64,000 nucleotides of DNA from Flavobacterium branchiarum (GCF_030409845.1 NZ_JAUFQQ010000003.1:744001-808000); one strand, 5' to 3'; positions 47,082 through 58,305 are shown, counted from the stretch's first letter. Notes: generated from the sequence alone by a model not told the origin. Numbers and translations are program-made.

Positions 47082-47885
47082 ATGAAAAAAATCTTTTTAT
47101 TACTTGTATTAATTATTGCGTTTAGTAATGCTTTTGCTCAAACAAAGAAAAAGCAAATTTTATTAATTGGAACGTTTCATTTTTCAAATCCCGGATTAGA
47201 TGTTGCTAAAGTGAATACTTTTGATGTTATGTCTGATAAAAGCCAGAAAGAACTTGAGGATATAACAAATAAGATTAAAGATTTTGCTCCTGATAAATTT
47301 TTTGTAGAATGGAATTATAAGAAACAAGATAAGCTAGATAAATTATTTGCTAGTAACACTGATAGTTTACTCCGTAGTAATGCTGACGAAAGAATACAAT
47401 TAGCATTAAGAACGGCTAAGAAATTAGGTCGTAAGCGACTTTTAGCGATTGATTATAATCAGGCAAGTTTTCCTTATGATAGTTTGTTAAAAGGAATGAA
47501 AGAAGCCAATCAGTTGGAACTATTAAAAAGGAATGAAGGTCTTATGGCTAGTTATGAGAAATCTCAAAATGAAAAAATATCGAAATATAGTTTAACTAAG
47601 CTTCTGTTGGATTATAATTCTAAAGAATCAGTTGCTGAGGATTTAGGATGGTATCTTGGAATTGGTAATGTTGCAGGAAAAATAGATAATTTTGTTGGCG
47701 CTTTTTTGGTGTCAGAATGGTATCGTAGAAATCTTTATATGTATTCTTTAATTCAAAAGCTTACAGAAGCTAAGGATAATAAGATTATGGTTTTGTTAGG
47801 TGCCAGTCATGCGGCAATGATGAGAGAATTTATAAAATATGATCCAAATTTTGAAGTAATAGAGTTGGAGACGATTTTAAAATAA
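47082..47885 (+). CDS. Exported DUF5694 (TraB-like) protein
   Basis: A 267-residue protein with signal peptide MKKIFLLLVLIIAFSNAFAQ. The mature part starts KKQILLIGTFHFSNPGLD, followed by IKDFAPDKFFVEWNYKKQDK and near the end KIMVLLGASHAAMMREFIKY. The GTFHF, E-W and GxxH pattern resembles TraB/PrgY and ChaN-like hydrolase folds with metal-binding His and Glu. Activity is unknown. The ATG at the signal peptide is preferred to one 39 nt upstream. Confidence 0.8.
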   Translation: MKKIFLLLVLIIAFSNAFAQTKKKQILLIGTFHFSNPGLDVAKVNTFDVMSDKSQKELEDITNKIKDFAPDKFFVEWNYKKQDKLDKLFASNTDSLLRSNADERIQLALRTAKKLGRKRLLAIDYNQASFPYDSLLKGMKEANQLELLKRNEGLMASYEKSQNEKISKYSLTKLLLDYNSKESVAEDLGWYLGIGNVAGKIDNFVGAFLVSEWYRRNLYMYSLIQKLTEAKDNKIMVLLGASHAAMMREFIKYDPNFEVIELETILK

Positions 47886-47905
47886 CTGTAAATTCAAAGC
47901 AAAAA

Positions 47906-47937
47906 AAAATCCTAAGCATTGCTTAGGATTTTTTATG
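47906..47937. terminator. Terminator between the DUF5694-like gene and sucC
   Basis: AAATCCTAAGC and GCTTAGGATTT arms with a short ATT loop and A/T tracts on both sides; works in both directions. The same stem sequence recurs at 63440. Confidence 0.88.
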
Positions 47938-47958
47938 TATAATTATTTTCTTAAATAA

Positions 47959-49152
47959 TTAAGAAAGTGCAGCTTTAACTTGGTCAGCGGCTTCTTGAAA
48001 TTCTACAGCTGATAAAATTGGCATTCCAGAGTTATCAATTAATTCTTTTGCAATAGCAGCATTTGTACCTTGTAAACGAACAATGATAGGCACTTTAATA
48101 GCGTCTCCCATGTTTTTGTAAGCGTCTACAACTCCTTGAGCAACACGGTCGCAACGAACGATTCCTCCGAAGATGTTGATTAAGATAGCTTTTACGTTAG
48201 GATCTTTTAAGATAATACGGAAAGCAGTTTCAACACGTTTTGCATCAGCAGTTCCACCTACGTCAAGGAAGTTTGCAGGCTCAAAACCAGCATACTTAAT
48301 TAAGTCCATAGTTGCCATTGCTAATCCAGCTCCGTTTACCATACATCCTACAGTACCGTCAAGATCTACATAGTTTAATCCAACTTCTTTAGCTTCAACT
48401 TCAATTGGATTCTCCTCACGGATATCACGCATTTCAGCATATTTAGGTTGTCTGTATAATGCATTATCATCGATATTAACTTTAGCATCAACAGCTAAAA
48501 TTTTATTATCAGAAGTTTTTAATACTGGGTTGATTTCAAACATAGAAGCATCAGAACCAATATATGCATTGTATAAAGAGTCAATGAATTTAACCATTTC
48601 TTTAAAAGCATTTCCAGAAAGACCTAAGTTAAAGGCAATTCTTCTTGCTTGAAAACCTTGTAATCCTACAGATGGATCAACTTCTTCAGTAAAGATTAAG
48701 TGTGGTGTGTGCTCAGCAACTTCTTCAATATCCATTCCACCTTCAGTAGAATACATGATCATGTTACGTCCTGTACCTCTATTCAATAAAACAGAAACAT
48801 AGAATTCAGAAGTTTCACTTTCACCAGGATAGTAAACATCTTCAGCAACTAAAATTTTATTCACTTTTTTACCCTCAGCAGAAGTTTGAGGAGTAATCAA
48901 TTGCATTCCGATGATTTGTTCAGCTATTTCTTCAACTTGTTGTAAGTTTTTAGCTAACTTAACTCCACCACCTTTTCCACGTCCACCTGCGTGAATTTGT
49001 GCTTTAATAACATGCCATCCTGTTCCAGTCTCAGCAGTTAATTGTTTTGCAGCAGCTACAGCTTCAACCGCATTATTAGCTACAATTCCGCGTTGAATGC
49101 GTACTCCGTAACTAGCTAAAATTTCTTTTCCTTGATATTCGTGTATGTTCAT
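47959..49152 (-). CDS. sucC: Succinyl-CoA synthetase, ADP-forming, beta subunit
   Basis: A 397-residue ATP-grasp subunit of normal length. It starts [17 protein letters not shown], carries [49 protein letters not shown] and [10 protein letters not shown] (the power-helix and CoA-ligase region). With SucD it makes ATP from succinyl-CoA in the TCA cycle. sucD is not adjacent, which differs from the sucCD operon of proteobacteria. The ATG at MNIHEYQ is chosen over one 60 nt upstream. Confidence 0.96.
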   Translation of the reverse strand: MNIHEYQGKEILASYGVRIQRGIVANNAVEAVAAAKQLTAETGTGWHVIKAQIHAGGRGKGGGVKLAKNLQQVEEIAEQIIGMQLITPQTSAEGKKVNKILVAEDVYYPGESETSEFYVSVLLNRGTGRNMIMYSTEGGMDIEEVAEHTPHLIFTEEVDPSVGLQGFQARRIAFNLGLSGNAFKEMVKFIDSLYNAYIGSDASMFEINPVLKTSDNKILAVDAKVNIDDNALYRQPKYAEMRDIREENPIEVEAKEVGLNYVDLDGTVGCMVNGAGLAMATMDLIKYAGFEPANFLDVGGTADAKRVETAFRIILKDPNVKAILINIFGGIVRCDRVAQGVVDAYKNMGDAIKVPIIVRLQGTNAAIAKELIDNSGMPILSAVEFQEAADQVKAALS

Positions 49153-49200
49153 AATATAGAATTTGTCTGGTTCTGAATTTATTTCAGAATAAAAGTGGGA

Positions 49201-49208
49201 CAAAAATA
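49201..49208 (-). promoter_or_regulatory. -7 box of sucC
   Basis: TATTTTTG on the minus strand, 48 nt before the sucC ATG, inside the 415-bp gap between sucC and gltB. The rest of that gap holds no gene or repeat that I recognise apart from the gltB promoter region. Confidence 0.5.
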
Positions 49209-49542
49209 ACAAAAATCAGCTTTAAAAAGAAATCTTTTTGGAATAAAAACCAAGACTTATTTTACTTCTCCATTTCTTCAAAATTAATTAGAAATTTGAG
49301 TTAAATAATTGTGTAACTAATGTTAATTTTATGACACTATATCGTTTGAGATTTAACATAAAATAGTGCGAATTTCGGTGTGTAATTGGGTTTTTGCATG
49401 TAAAAATGAAAAGTGGATTATGATTTTGTCAATTCGGGGTGGGTTAAAAAGTGTTTTTGACAATTTAGGATTGTTTTTCTATTATTACTATAAAAATGTA
49501 AGCGATACGCTTTATTCGATACATTATGTTTAACGGAATCTT

Positions 49543-49550
49543 TATTTTTG
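49543..49550 (+). promoter_or_regulatory. -7 box of gltB
   Basis: TATTTTTG, 17 nt before the gltB ATG at 49568. A small palindrome AAGCG-ATA-CGCTT lies upstream near 49500 and could be a regulator site. Confidence 0.5.
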
Positions 49551-49567
49551 TAAAAAAAATATCAAGA

Positions 49568-52500
49568 ATGAAAGTTAAAGAACAAGGGCTATATCTGCCC
49601 GAATTTGAACACGACAATTGTGGTGCAGGATTTATTTGTAATCTGAATGGTATTAAGTCTAACGACATCATTCACAAAGCATTGGATATCTTAATAAAAT
49701 TGGAACATCGTGGTGCAGTTAGTTCTGATGGAAGAACTGGAGACGGTGCTGGAATTTTATTTGATATCCCACATGATTTTTTTAAGAAAGTTTGTGATTT
49801 TGAAATTCCTGAAACACGTGAGTATGGAGTAGGAATGGTTTTTTTACCAAAAAGTAAAAATCAAGTTGCATTTTGTATTAATGCATTCGAAACAAACATT
49901 AAAGAGCAAAACCTATCTATTCTTGGCTGGAGAGACGTCCCAGTTGATGTAAATAGTTTAGGTGAGATTGCGGCAGAAAAAGAACCAACCGTTAAACAGG
50001 TTTTTGTTGGAAAAAATGGGCAGAATCTAACAGAACAACAATTTAATGCTAAGTTATTTGCAGCAAGAAAAATAGCAGAACATGCTGTCAGAAATTCTAA
50101 AACTTCTGAAAGTCACATGTTTTATTTCTCTAGTTTATCTACAACAACCATAATATATAAAGGTTTGTTGATGCCTGAAGATATTAGTGGTTATTTTATA
50201 GATTTAAAAGATACTGATTTAGTAACACGTTTGGCATTAGTTCACCAACGTTTTTCTACAAATACATTCCCTTCTTGGGAGTTGGCTCAACCTTTTAGGT
50301 ATATGTGTCACAATGGAGAAATCAATACACTTCGCGGGAACATTAGCAGAATGAGAGCTCGAGAAGAATTGATGCAAAGTGATATTTTTGGCGAAGACAT
50401 AAAAAAGTTGTTTCCTATTATCCTTGAAGGAAAGTCAGATTCAGCTTCTATGGATATGGTCGTTGAATTATTGTTAATGACAGGTAGATCATTGCCAGAA
50501 GCTATGATGATGGTAGTTCCAGAAGCTTGGGAGAAACACCAAACGATGTCGGAAGATAAAAAAGCATTTTATGAATATAATGCATGCATCATGGAGCCTT
50601 GGGATGGACCAGCTTCGATTCCGTTTACTGATGGAAATGTAATTGGTGCATTACTTGATAGAAATGGATTACGTCCTTCTCGTTATACATTAACAAAAAG
50701 CGGTTTTGTAATCATGTCATCAGAAATTGGTGTTCTTGATGTTAATCCCGAAGATGTAATTCAACACGGTCGTTTAGAGCCAGGAAAAATGTTCTTGGTA
50801 GATATGAACGAAGGTCGTATTATAGAAGATGATGAGATTAAAAATGCTATTGTAACTAAGCGTCCTTATAGAGAATGGCTTAATGATAACTTATTACCAT
50901 TAGCAAAAGTGCCTTATACAAATAATCCAACGCCTGTTGAAAAGATTGATTTTGAAACAAGACAACGATTATTTGGTTATACAATTGAAGATTTAAAAAC
51001 AATAATTAATCCGATGGGAGCTCAAGGAGCTGAAGCGATTAGTTCAATGGGTAATGATACACCATTGGCAGTTTTATCAGAGCAACCTCAATTATTGTAT
51101 AATTATTTCAAGCAACTGTTTGCACAGGTAACTAATCCACCTTTAGATGGTATTCGTGAAGAAATTATCACAGATATCAGTTTAGCGGTAGGAGGAGATT
51201 TTAATATTTTTGAAATTGAATCAAAACAATGTAAAAAATTAAAAATCCAAAATCCAGTTATCTCAAAAGAGGATTTAGATAAAATTAAGAATATAGATCA
51301 CGCCGATTTTAAAACAGCAACTATTTCTACTTTATATAAAATAGAAAAAGGAGTAAATGGTTTAGAGCGTGCTTTAGAAAAATGTGTCCAAGCAACTTAC
51401 AAAGCGGTAAATGAAGGACACAATATCATTATTCTTTCAGATAGAGGAGTAAGCAAAGAGTTGGCGCCAATACCAATGTTGTTAGCTTGTTCATATGTTC
51501 ACCATTCATTGAATATTTTACAGGTTCGTTCTAAATTCGGAATTATAATCGAATCGGCAGAACCTCGTGAGCCACATCATTTTGCCTTATTATTTGGTTA
51601 TGGAGCAAGTGCGATTAATCCTTATATGGTAAATGAAATTATTCATAATCAGGTAGAACAAGGTTTTATTAAAGGAATAAAAGCAGATTATGCTATTGCA
51701 AATTATAATAAAGCTATTGCAAAAGGTATTCTTAAGATTATGAATAAAATAGGTATCTCTACATTACATTCTTATAGAGCTGCGCAAATTTTTGAAATCT
51801 TAGGATTAAATAAAACATTCTCTTCTAAATATTTCCCATATACACCATCTCGAATTGAGGGAATTGGTTTGATGGAAATAGAAAAAGAAGTTAAGAAAAG
51901 ATACCAAAAAGCATTTCCAAATTCTAAAATTGCCAATTTATTGCCATTGGAAATTGGAGGTATTTACAGATGGAGAAGATCGGGTGAAAAACATATGTTT
52001 AACCCAACGACAATTGCTAAATTACAGCAAGCAGTTCGTTTAAACAGCCCAGAAAGTTACAAAGAATACTCTGACATGGTTAATGAGCAAAGCTCAAACC
52101 TAATGACAATTAGAGGTTTATTTGAATTTAATAATCTAGATCCAATTTCTATTGATGAAGTAGAGCCTTGGACAGAGATTGTGAAAAAATTCAAAACAGG
52201 AGCAATGTCTTATGGGTCAATCAGTAGAGAAGCACATGAGAACTTAGCAATTGCGATGAATAGAATTGGAGGAAAAAGTAATTCAGGAGAAGGAGGAGAA
52301 GATCCAAAACGTTTCCAGAAAGAAATTAACGGAGATTCTAGAAATAGTGCTATCAAGCAAGTTGCTTCAGGAAGATTTGGTGTTTCTATCAATTATTTGA
52401 CAAATGCCAAAGAGATTCAAATTAAAATGGCTCAAGGTGCTAAACCTGGAGAGGGAGGACAATTGCCAGGTGAAAAAGTAGTGCCTTGGATTGCAGAAAC

Positions 52501-54082
52501 AAGAAATTCAACACCTTATGTAGGACTTATTTCACCACCACCGCACCACGATATTTATTCTATTGAAGATTTATCTCAATTGATTTTTGATTTAAAAAAT
52601 GCCAATCGTGATGCGCGTGTAAACGTAAAATTAGTTTCAGAAGTTGGAGTTGGAACAATCGCTGCTGGTGTTGCAAAAGCTAAAGCCGATGTGATTTTAA
52701 TTTCAGGTTATGATGGAGGAACAGGAGCTGCACCATTAACATCTTTGCAACATACAGGTATTCCTTGGGAACTTGGTTTAGCAGAAGCGCAACAAACTTT
52801 AATCTTAAATGATTTAAGAAGTCGTGTTGTTTTAGAATGTGATGGACAATTAAAAACAGGTCGTGATGTTGCTATTGCAGCTTTATTAGGAGCAGAAGAA
52901 TTTGGTTTTGCAACTGCACCACTTGTAGCTTCAGGTTGTATTATGATGAGAGCTTGTCACTTAAATACATGTCCAGTTGGAATTGCTACGCAGGATCCAG
53001 AATTAAGAAAAAACTTTAAAGGAACACCTGAGCATGTAATCAACTTTATGTATTTTATTGCAGAAGAGTTAAGAGAAATCATGGCGCAATTAGGATTCAG
53101 AACTTTAAAAGAAATGGTTGGGCAATCACAAAAATTAAATGTGAATAAAGCAATCAAGCATTATAAAGCAAATGGATTGGATTTATCTTCAATTCTTTAC
53201 AAACCCGAGAAAGCAAAAACAGTTCCAAATCACAATACAACGACACAAGATCACGCATTAGAAAACGTATTGGATTTTGCAATTATAAAAGAAGCAATTC
53301 CTTCTATTTATAGAAAAGAGAAAACAAGAGTTAATTTCAAAATTAAAAATACAGACCGTTCTGTAGGAGCAATTTTGAGTAATGAAATCTCAAAAATATA
53401 TGGAGCTCAAGGGTTGCCAGAAGATACTATTTTAGTTGATTTTGAAGGATCTGCAGGACAAAGTTTTGGAGCATTTGCTACAAATGGATTGTCATTTAAG
53501 ATTCATGGGAATTGCAATGACTACTTAGGAAAAGGACTTTCGGGAGGAAAATTAATCATTAAAGTTCCACCAACGGCTACTTTTAAACCTGAGGAGAATA
53601 TTATTATTGGTAACGTTGCTCTTTACGGAGCTATTACTGGTGAAGCATACATTAATGGTATGGCGGGAGAACGTTTCTGTGTGAGAAATTCTGGAGCAAC
53701 AGCAGTTGTAGAAGGAATTGGAGATCATGGTTGCGAATATATGACCGGCGGAACTGTTGTTATTTTAGGTAAAACAGGAAGAAATTTTGCTGCTGGAATG
53801 AGCGGTGGTGTTGCTTATGTTTATGACAAGGATAAAAAATTCGATTCGACTTTATGTAATATGGAGATGGTAGCATTTGATCCATTAGAAGAAGATGATT
53901 TTATCAAGTTAAGACGTTTAATCAAAAACCACTCGTTGTACACCAACAGTCCATTAGCAAAAAGACTTTTGGCAAACTGGGAAGACGAACAGGAACATTT
54001 CATCAAAGTAATGCCTACAGATTATAAAAAGGCATTACAAAGAATAGCAGAAGAAAAGAAAATCGAAGAACTAATAGCTTAA
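49568..54082 (+). CDS. gltB: Glutamate synthase (NADPH), large subunit
   Basis: A 1504-residue enzyme. The N-terminal glutaminase domain begins after a short propeptide at Cys18 in [13 protein letters not shown], the Ntn nucleophile. The central domain and FMN-binding synthase domain (about 800-1200) have [35 protein letters not shown] and the 3Fe-4S Cys cluster in [16 protein letters not shown]. The C-terminal beta-helix domain has [20 protein letters not shown]. It converts 2-oxoglutarate and glutamine to two glutamates. The ATG at MKVKEQGLY is preferred over one 42 nt upstream. It forms an operon with gltD. Confidence 0.96.
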   Translation: MKVKEQGLYLPEFEHDNCGAGFICNLNGIKSNDIIHKALDILIKLEHRGAVSSDGRTGDGAGILFDIPHDFFKKVCDFEIPETREYGVGMVFLPKSKNQVAFCINAFETNIKEQNLSILGWRDVPVDVNSLGEIAAEKEPTVKQVFVGKNGQNLTEQQFNAKLFAARKIAEHAVRNSKTSESHMFYFSSLSTTTIIYKGLLMPEDISGYFIDLKDTDLVTRLALVHQRFSTNTFPSWELAQPFRYMCHNGEINTLRGNISRMRAREELMQSDIFGEDIKKLFPIILEGKSDSASMDMVVELLLMTGRSLPEAMMMVVPEAWEKHQTMSEDKKAFYEYNACIMEPWDGPASIPFTDGNVIGALLDRNGLRPSRYTLTKSGFVIMSSEIGVLDVNPEDVIQHGRLEPGKMFLVDMNEGRIIEDDEIKNAIVTKRPYREWLNDNLLPLAKVPYTNNPTPVEKIDFETRQRLFGYTIEDLKTIINPMGAQGAEAISSMGNDTPLAVLSEQPQLLYNYFKQLFAQVTNPPLDGIREEIITDISLAVGGDFNIFEIESKQCKKLKIQNPVISKEDLDKIKNIDHADFKTATISTLYKIEKGVNGLERALEKCVQATYKAVNEGHNIIILSDRGVSKELAPIPMLLACSYVHHSLNILQVRSKFGIIIESAEPREPHHFALLFGYGASAINPYMVNEIIHNQVEQGFIKGIKADYAIANYNKAIAKGILKIMNKIGISTLHSYRAAQIFEILGLNKTFSSKYFPYTPSRIEGIGLMEIEKEVKKRYQKAFPNSKIANLLPLEIGGIYRWRRSGEKHMFNPTTIAKLQQAVRLNSPESYKEYSDMVNEQSSNLMTIRGLFEFNNLDPISIDEVEPWTEIVKKFKTGAMSYGSISREAHENLAIAMNRIGGKSNSGEGGEDPKRFQKEINGDSRNSAIKQVASGRFGVSINYLTNAKEIQIKMAQGAKPGEGGQLPGEKVVPWIAETRNSTPYVGLISPPPHHDIYSIEDLSQLIFDLKNANRDARVNVKLVSEVGVGTIAAGVAKAKADVILISGYDGGTGAAPLTSLQHTGIPWELGLAEAQQTLILNDLRSRVVLECDGQLKTGRDVAIAALLGAEEFGFATAPLVASGCIMMRACHLNTCPVGIATQDPELRKNFKGTPEHVINFMYFIAEELREIMAQLGFRTLKEMVGQSQKLNVNKAIKHYKANGLDLSSILYKPEKAKTVPNHNTTTQDHALENVLDFAIIKEAIPSIYRKEKTRVNFKIKNTDRSVGAILSNEISKIYGAQGLPEDTILVDFEGSAGQSFGAFATNGLSFKIHGNCNDYLGKGLSGGKLIIKVPPTATFKPEENIIIGNVALYGAITGEAYINGMAGERFCVRNSGATAVVEGIGDHGCEYMTGGTVVILGKTGRNFAAGMSGGVAYVYDKDKKFDSTLCNMEMVAFDPLEEDDFIKLRRLIKNHSLYTNSPLAKRLLANWEDEQEHFIKVMPTDYKKALQRIAEEKKIEELIA

Positions 54083-54167
54083 TCAAAAATCAATTTCAAA
54101 AATCAAAAATCAATTTCAATTTTAAAAAATTGGAATTTAAAGAAATTGAAATTTTAATTAAAATGTC
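54083..54167. repeat. Short AT-rich repeat tract between gltB and gltD
   Basis: The phrase AATCAAAAATCAATTTCAAA is repeated, then AATTTTAAAAAATT and GAAATTGAAATTT give local fold-back pairing. No clear terminator; probably a simple-sequence expansion in the operon gap. Confidence 0.5.
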
Positions 54168-55622
54168 ATGGGTAAAATAGGTGGATTTAAAGAATATAAA
54201 AGAGCAGACGAAAGTAATATTGCTGTTAAGGAACGTGTATCAAACTATAATGAGTTTACGATTACCTTAGAAAAAGATAAGATTAAAGAACAAGGTTCAA
54301 GATGTATGGATTGTGGTATTCCTTTTTGCCACAGTGCGTGTCCGTTAGGGAATTTAATTCCTGATTTTAACGACATGGTGCATCAGGAAGAGTGGGAGAG
54401 TGCATTGAAAATTTTGCAATCAACAAATAATTTTCCAGAGTTTACAGGTCGTTTATGTCCAGCTCCATGTGAGAAATCATGTGTACTCGGAATTATAAAA
54501 GAACCAATTGCTATTGAAAATATTGAAAAAAATATTATCGAAAGAGGTTTTGCCGAAGGATGGATTAAACCACAACCGCCAAAAAAGAGAACAGGAAAAA
54601 CAGTTGCAGTTATTGGATCAGGTCCTGCAGGTTTAGCAGCAGCGCAACAATTAAACAGAGCTGGTCATACGGTTACAGTTTTTGAAAGAGACAATGCAAT
54701 TGGTGGATTATTACGCTACGGAATTCCTAATTTTAAATTAGAAAAAGGAATCATCGACAGACGTGTTGTAATACTAGAAGCGGAAGGAATTGTTTTTAAA
54801 ACAAATGTAAATGTTGGAGTAAATTACAGCATTGAAGAATTAAACGCATTCGATTCAATCGTTTTATGTGGTGGAGCTACTGAAAGAAGAAGCTTACCAA
54901 CAAAAGGAATCGAAAGCAAGGGAGTTGTTCAAGCAATGGATTTCTTAACACAGCAAACAAAAGTTTTATTTGGTGAAGAAATTCCAAATCAAATAAAAGC
55001 AACTGGTAAAGATGTAATTGTTATTGGTGGAGGAGATACAGGATCAGATTGTATCGGAACTTCAAACAGACATGGAGCAAAATCAGTTACTAATTTTGAG
55101 ATTTTGCCAAAACCACCAGTTGGAAGAAGCGAAACAACACCTTGGCCGTTTTGGCCTTTGCAACTTAAAACATCATCTTCTCACGAAGAAGGTTGTGATA
55201 GAAACTGGCTGATTAACACCAAAGAGTTTCTTGCAAACGAAAGCGGCCAATTGGTAGGTTTAAAAACTGTCGAAGTAGCATGGAAAATGACTCCAGGTCA
55301 ACGACCAGAATTAATAGAAAAAGAAGGTTCAGAGAAAATATGGCCATGTGATTTAGCCTTATTGGCACTTGGATTTACTGGGCCAGAAAAAACATTAAGC
55401 GATCAATTAGGATTACAGTTAGATATGCGAAGCAATTACAAAGCCACAAATTATCAAACAAATGTTCCACACATTTTTACAGCTGGTGATATGAGAAGAG
55501 GACAATCCTTAATTGTTTGGGCAATCTCAGAAGGCCGTGAGGCAGCAAGAGAAGTAGATTTATATTTAATGGGATCTACAAATTTACCAACAAAAGGAAG
55601 CGGGGACTTACCAAGTCTATAA
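54168..55622 (+). CDS. gltD: Glutamate synthase (NADPH), small subunit
   Basis: A 484-residue FAD/NADPH reductase subunit. The N-terminal Fe-S part has CMDCGIPFCHSACPLGNLIP and FTGRLCPAPCEKSCVLG. The FAD-binding fingerprint is AVIGSGPAGLAAAQQLNRAG near 150 and the NADPH one is VIVIGGGDTGSDCIGT near 285. The C-terminus has IFTAGDMRRGQSLIVWAISE. It supplies electrons to GltB for ammonia assimilation. It lies 85 bp after gltB. Confidence 0.96.
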   Translation: MGKIGGFKEYKRADESNIAVKERVSNYNEFTITLEKDKIKEQGSRCMDCGIPFCHSACPLGNLIPDFNDMVHQEEWESALKILQSTNNFPEFTGRLCPAPCEKSCVLGIIKEPIAIENIEKNIIERGFAEGWIKPQPPKKRTGKTVAVIGSGPAGLAAAQQLNRAGHTVTVFERDNAIGGLLRYGIPNFKLEKGIIDRRVVILEAEGIVFKTNVNVGVNYSIEELNAFDSIVLCGGATERRSLPTKGIESKGVVQAMDFLTQQTKVLFGEEIPNQIKATGKDVIVIGGGDTGSDCIGTSNRHGAKSVTNFEILPKPPVGRSETTPWPFWPLQLKTSSSHEEGCDRNWLINTKEFLANESGQLVGLKTVEVAWKMTPGQRPELIEKEGSEKIWPCDLALLALGFTGPEKTLSDQLGLQLDMRSNYKATNYQTNVPHIFTAGDMRRGQSLIVWAISEGREAAREVDLYLMGSTNLPTKGSGDLPSL

Positions 55623-56042
55623 ACCAACAAACAACACACTTCTGTAAGCTGCTAAGACACTAAGCAACTAAGATTCTAAGTTTTTACTTGATTCCTTAGT
55701 AGTTTAAAATCTTAGCAGTTTTTTTGACTAGAATTTCTAGGATTAAAAGATTTTTTTTGGTTTTTCCAAAGCAGAGCAAAAGCGAATAGGAGACCAATTT
55801 CATGAATTATGCTTATTAAACTGGTGTTTAGAAAAATTTAAAAAATAAAAATTTGAGAAAATTGCGATAAAAAACGTAGTATCTTAGAGCCTTAGTATTT
55901 TAAGACCTATAGGAATTTTATATAAATTTAAAATAACATACAAATTGTTTAATTTTAAACAATTTGTTATAATTTGTTATTATTTTACATTTTATTGGTA
56001 GGTATTCAAAAGAGTAATAAATTTGTCAAAAATAGTTTAACA
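55623..56042. other. Intergenic region between gltD and lysA
   Basis: About 420 bp. The first part has CTAAG-rich repeats (GCTGCTAAGACACTAAGCAA, CTAAGATTCTAAG) that can pair with TCTTAGCAGT near 55715, ending in T7; this may be the gltBD terminator. A 28-nt palindrome lies at 55940-55967. No coding signal. Confidence 0.5.
55940..55967. promoter_or_regulatory. Near-perfect palindrome upstream of lysA
   Basis: ACAAATTGTTTAA and TTAAACAATTTGT are 13-bp perfect arms separated by TT, 76 bp before the lysA ATG. There is no T-tract typical of a terminator, so an operator is likelier than a terminator. Confidence 0.45.
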
Positions 56043-57266
56043 ATGCAATCAAAAGATTTACTGCAATTAGCAGACCAATTTGGAAGTCCATTATATGTGT
56101 ATGATGCTGAAAAAATCCAATCACAATACAACAGGTTAACTAAAGCGTTCTCTAAAGTAGAGAATCTTAGAATTAACTATGCCATGAAGGCATTGTCTAA
56201 TGTTGCAATACTTCAGTTGTTAAAGGAGATGGGATCTGGATTAGACACAGTATCTATTCAAGAAGTATTATTAGGACTTCATGCTGGATATGAACCAGAA
56301 AGAATTTTTTACACACCAAACGGAGTTTCTCTTGAAGAAATTGAAGAAGTAGCTGCAATGGGTGTGCAAATCAACATCGACAATCTATCAATTCTGGAGC
56401 AATTCGGAACAAAATATCCTAATACACCAGTTTGTATTCGTATTAATCCACACGTAATGGCAGGAGGAAATGCAAATATCTCAGTAGGGCATATCGATAG
56501 TAAATTCGGAATTTCGGTACATCAAATACCGCATATATTGCGAATAGTTGAAAACACAAAAATGCATATCGTAGGTATTCACATGCATACAGGATCAGAT
56601 ATTCTAGATATCGAAGTATTCTTGTACGCTGCTGAAATCTTATTCGATACCGCTAAAAACTTCAAAAACTTAGAGTTCTTAGATTTCGGAAGTGGTTTCA
56701 AAGTACCTTACAAGAAAGACGATATCGAAACTGATATTGAAGAATTAGGAAAAAAATTATCAAAAAGATTTAATTCTTTCTGTGCAGAATATGGTAAAGA
56801 TTTAACCTTGATTTTCGAACCAGGTAAATTCTTAGTAAGTGAAGCAGGATTCTTTTTAGCAAAAGTAAACGTAGTAAAACAAACTACTTCAACAGTTTTT
56901 GCTGGAATCGATAGTGGATTCAATCACTTAATTCGTCCAATGCTTTACGGTTCTTCTCACCATATCGAGAACATCTCAAACCCAAAAGGGAAAGAGCGTT
57001 TTTACTCCGTAGTAGGATATATTTGCGAAACAGATACATTTGCAAACAACCGTAGAATATCACAAATTACCGAAGGAGATATTTTATCTTTCAGAAATGC
57101 AGGAGCATATTGTTTTTCAATGGCATCAAACTACAATTCAAGATACAAACCAGCCGAAGTTTTATGGATGAACGGTCAGGGAATCTTAATTCGTCAAGCC
57201 GAAACATTTGATGATCTTCTTAAAAATCAAATTCCGTTGCCACAAGAAGTTGCTGCAGCAGTTTAA
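56043..57266 (+). CDS. lysA: Diaminopimelate decarboxylase
   Basis: A 407-residue PLP enzyme of the alanine-racemase fold. The PLP Lys is in LRINYAMKALSNVAIL; GHIDSKFGI, GIHMHTGSDI and FLDFGSGFKVPY bind substrate and phosphate; the second domain has FEPGKFLVSEAG, CETDTFANNR and the Tyr in RNAGAYCFSMASNYNSRYKP. It makes lysine from meso-diaminopimelate. The start MQSKDLLQLA is preferred; a reading 69 nt longer has no family support. It stands alone with its own terminator. Confidence 0.95.
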   Translation: MQSKDLLQLADQFGSPLYVYDAEKIQSQYNRLTKAFSKVENLRINYAMKALSNVAILQLLKEMGSGLDTVSIQEVLLGLHAGYEPERIFYTPNGVSLEEIEEVAAMGVQINIDNLSILEQFGTKYPNTPVCIRINPHVMAGGNANISVGHIDSKFGISVHQIPHILRIVENTKMHIVGIHMHTGSDILDIEVFLYAAEILFDTAKNFKNLEFLDFGSGFKVPYKKDDIETDIEELGKKLSKRFNSFCAEYGKDLTLIFEPGKFLVSEAGFFLAKVNVVKQTTSTVFAGIDSGFNHLIRPMLYGSSHHIENISNPKGKERFYSVVGYICETDTFANNRRISQITEGDILSFRNAGAYCFSMASNYNSRYKPAEVLWMNGQGILIRQAETFDDLLKNQIPLPQEVAAAV

Positions 57267-57286
57267 AATAAAAAGAATACTACACA

Positions 57287-57322
57287 AAAAATCCCATTTC
57301 TTGATTGAAATGGGATTTTTTG
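57287..57322. terminator. lysA terminator
   Basis: AAAAATCCCATTTC and GAAATGGGATTTTT arms with a TTGATT loop and flanking A/T tracts. Confidence 0.9.
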
Positions 57323-57422
57323 TTTTAGAATTCGATTGTCAGACAGAGCGGAGTCGAAGTCCTTTCATACTATCTCATTTTTGGAATGACAATATAGAGA
57401 ATAAATTGAAGCTTAATAGTTT

Positions 57423-57507
57423 GGGCGTGTCCCTTCGGGTCAGGCTTTCGGCTTTATCTTTTATTTTGCTTCGCCCATAAAAGGATATCGCCTCAATCCT
57501 TCACGCG
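57423..57507 (+). ncRNA. Structured RNA-like element, copy C
   Basis: GGGCGTG opens and CACGCG closes (GCGTG pairs CACGC). Inside are a CCCTTCGGG hairpin, TTTATC, then a CTTTTAT/ATAAAAG stem followed by GGATATCGCCTCAATCC, corresponding to the TATC-stem-GGAT-CCG-CTATC frame of copies A and B. Similar sequences are, in my memory, very common between genes in Flavobacteriia. Confidence 0.5.
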
Positions 57508-57609
57508 TAATAGAAAACTAATTGATAATTTAGGAGTATAATCTTGTCAATTTCGACATAGGAGAAATCTCATCAAGTAACTCTCCAAACTAAATCGGAT
57601 TACTATATC

Positions 57610-57642
57610 AGACCTAACAGGTTTCAAAAACCTGTTAGGTCT
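57610..57642. repeat. REP-like palindrome
   Basis: AGACCTAACAGGTTT and AAACCTGTTAGGTCT, 15-bp perfect arms with a CAA loop. No T-tract and no gene directly upstream, so it is a repeat-type hairpin rather than a terminator. Confidence 0.7.
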
Positions 57643-57704
57643 ACAAGATTGAGAATAAAATTCTAGGTACTAACCAAGCTCAAACTAAATCGAGTTACTT
57701 TAGG

Positions 57705-58220
57705 AGACACTTCCTTCGTCAGTGAGACAAGATTGTGACTATTTTACGTAATTACAATGATGCTTTTCTCTTCTCAGTTTTGTTATTCTGAGGAACGAAG
57801 ACCCGAGCCTAGCGAATAGGCGAAGTAATTAGACCAAGAAGCTAACATAAAATATTTTTTTTAAGAATCCTGCCTTACCCCAAACTTGTCCTTCTGAGGA
57901 ACGAAGAATCTCCGCAAGGAGCTAACATAAAAACAGTTTTTTTTCATAGAACCCTGCATTACCCCAAAGTTGTCTTTCTGAGGAACGAAGAATCTCCGCA
58001 AGGAGCTCGACAATCTAAGAATACTTTGCATTAGTTTCTTGCGGAGACACTTCCTTCGTCAGTGTGACAAGATTGTGGTTAAAAAAAAGTGCAAAAAAGA
58101 AGTTCTTGCTCGCCCATAGGTTTTCGTATTGATCAGAAATCACATCTAGTATTTGACAAGATTGTGTGTTCGGTTTATGAGATTCCTCATTCTTCGGAAT
58201 GACAAGTTTGTAGTGAGTCG
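57705..58220. repeat. Nested copies of the dispersed TCTGAGGAACGAAGA repeat
   Basis: Direct copies at about 57783, 57893 and 57972 read TTCTGAGGAACGAAGA followed by CTCCGCAAGGAGCT or a CCGAGCCTAGCGAATAGG variant. Inverted partial copies near 57705 and 58032 read GGAGACACTTCCTTCGTCAG then TGTGACAAGATTGTG. The copies share ACATAAAA and GAATCCTGC/TTACCCC tails with those at 42977. Confidence 0.75.
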
Positions 58221-58305
58221 ACCGAATAAATTTTGTAATGCATGTTCTTAAACGGGATGAGGTTTTTAACAATCATTTATGAGCCTCTTGCTAATCTAAG
58301 CTTCA

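Noticed and set aside
58015..58272. 85-codon minus-strand frame in the repeat region
   Set aside because: Built from the dispersed TCTGAGGAACGAAGA repeat and its inverted partners.
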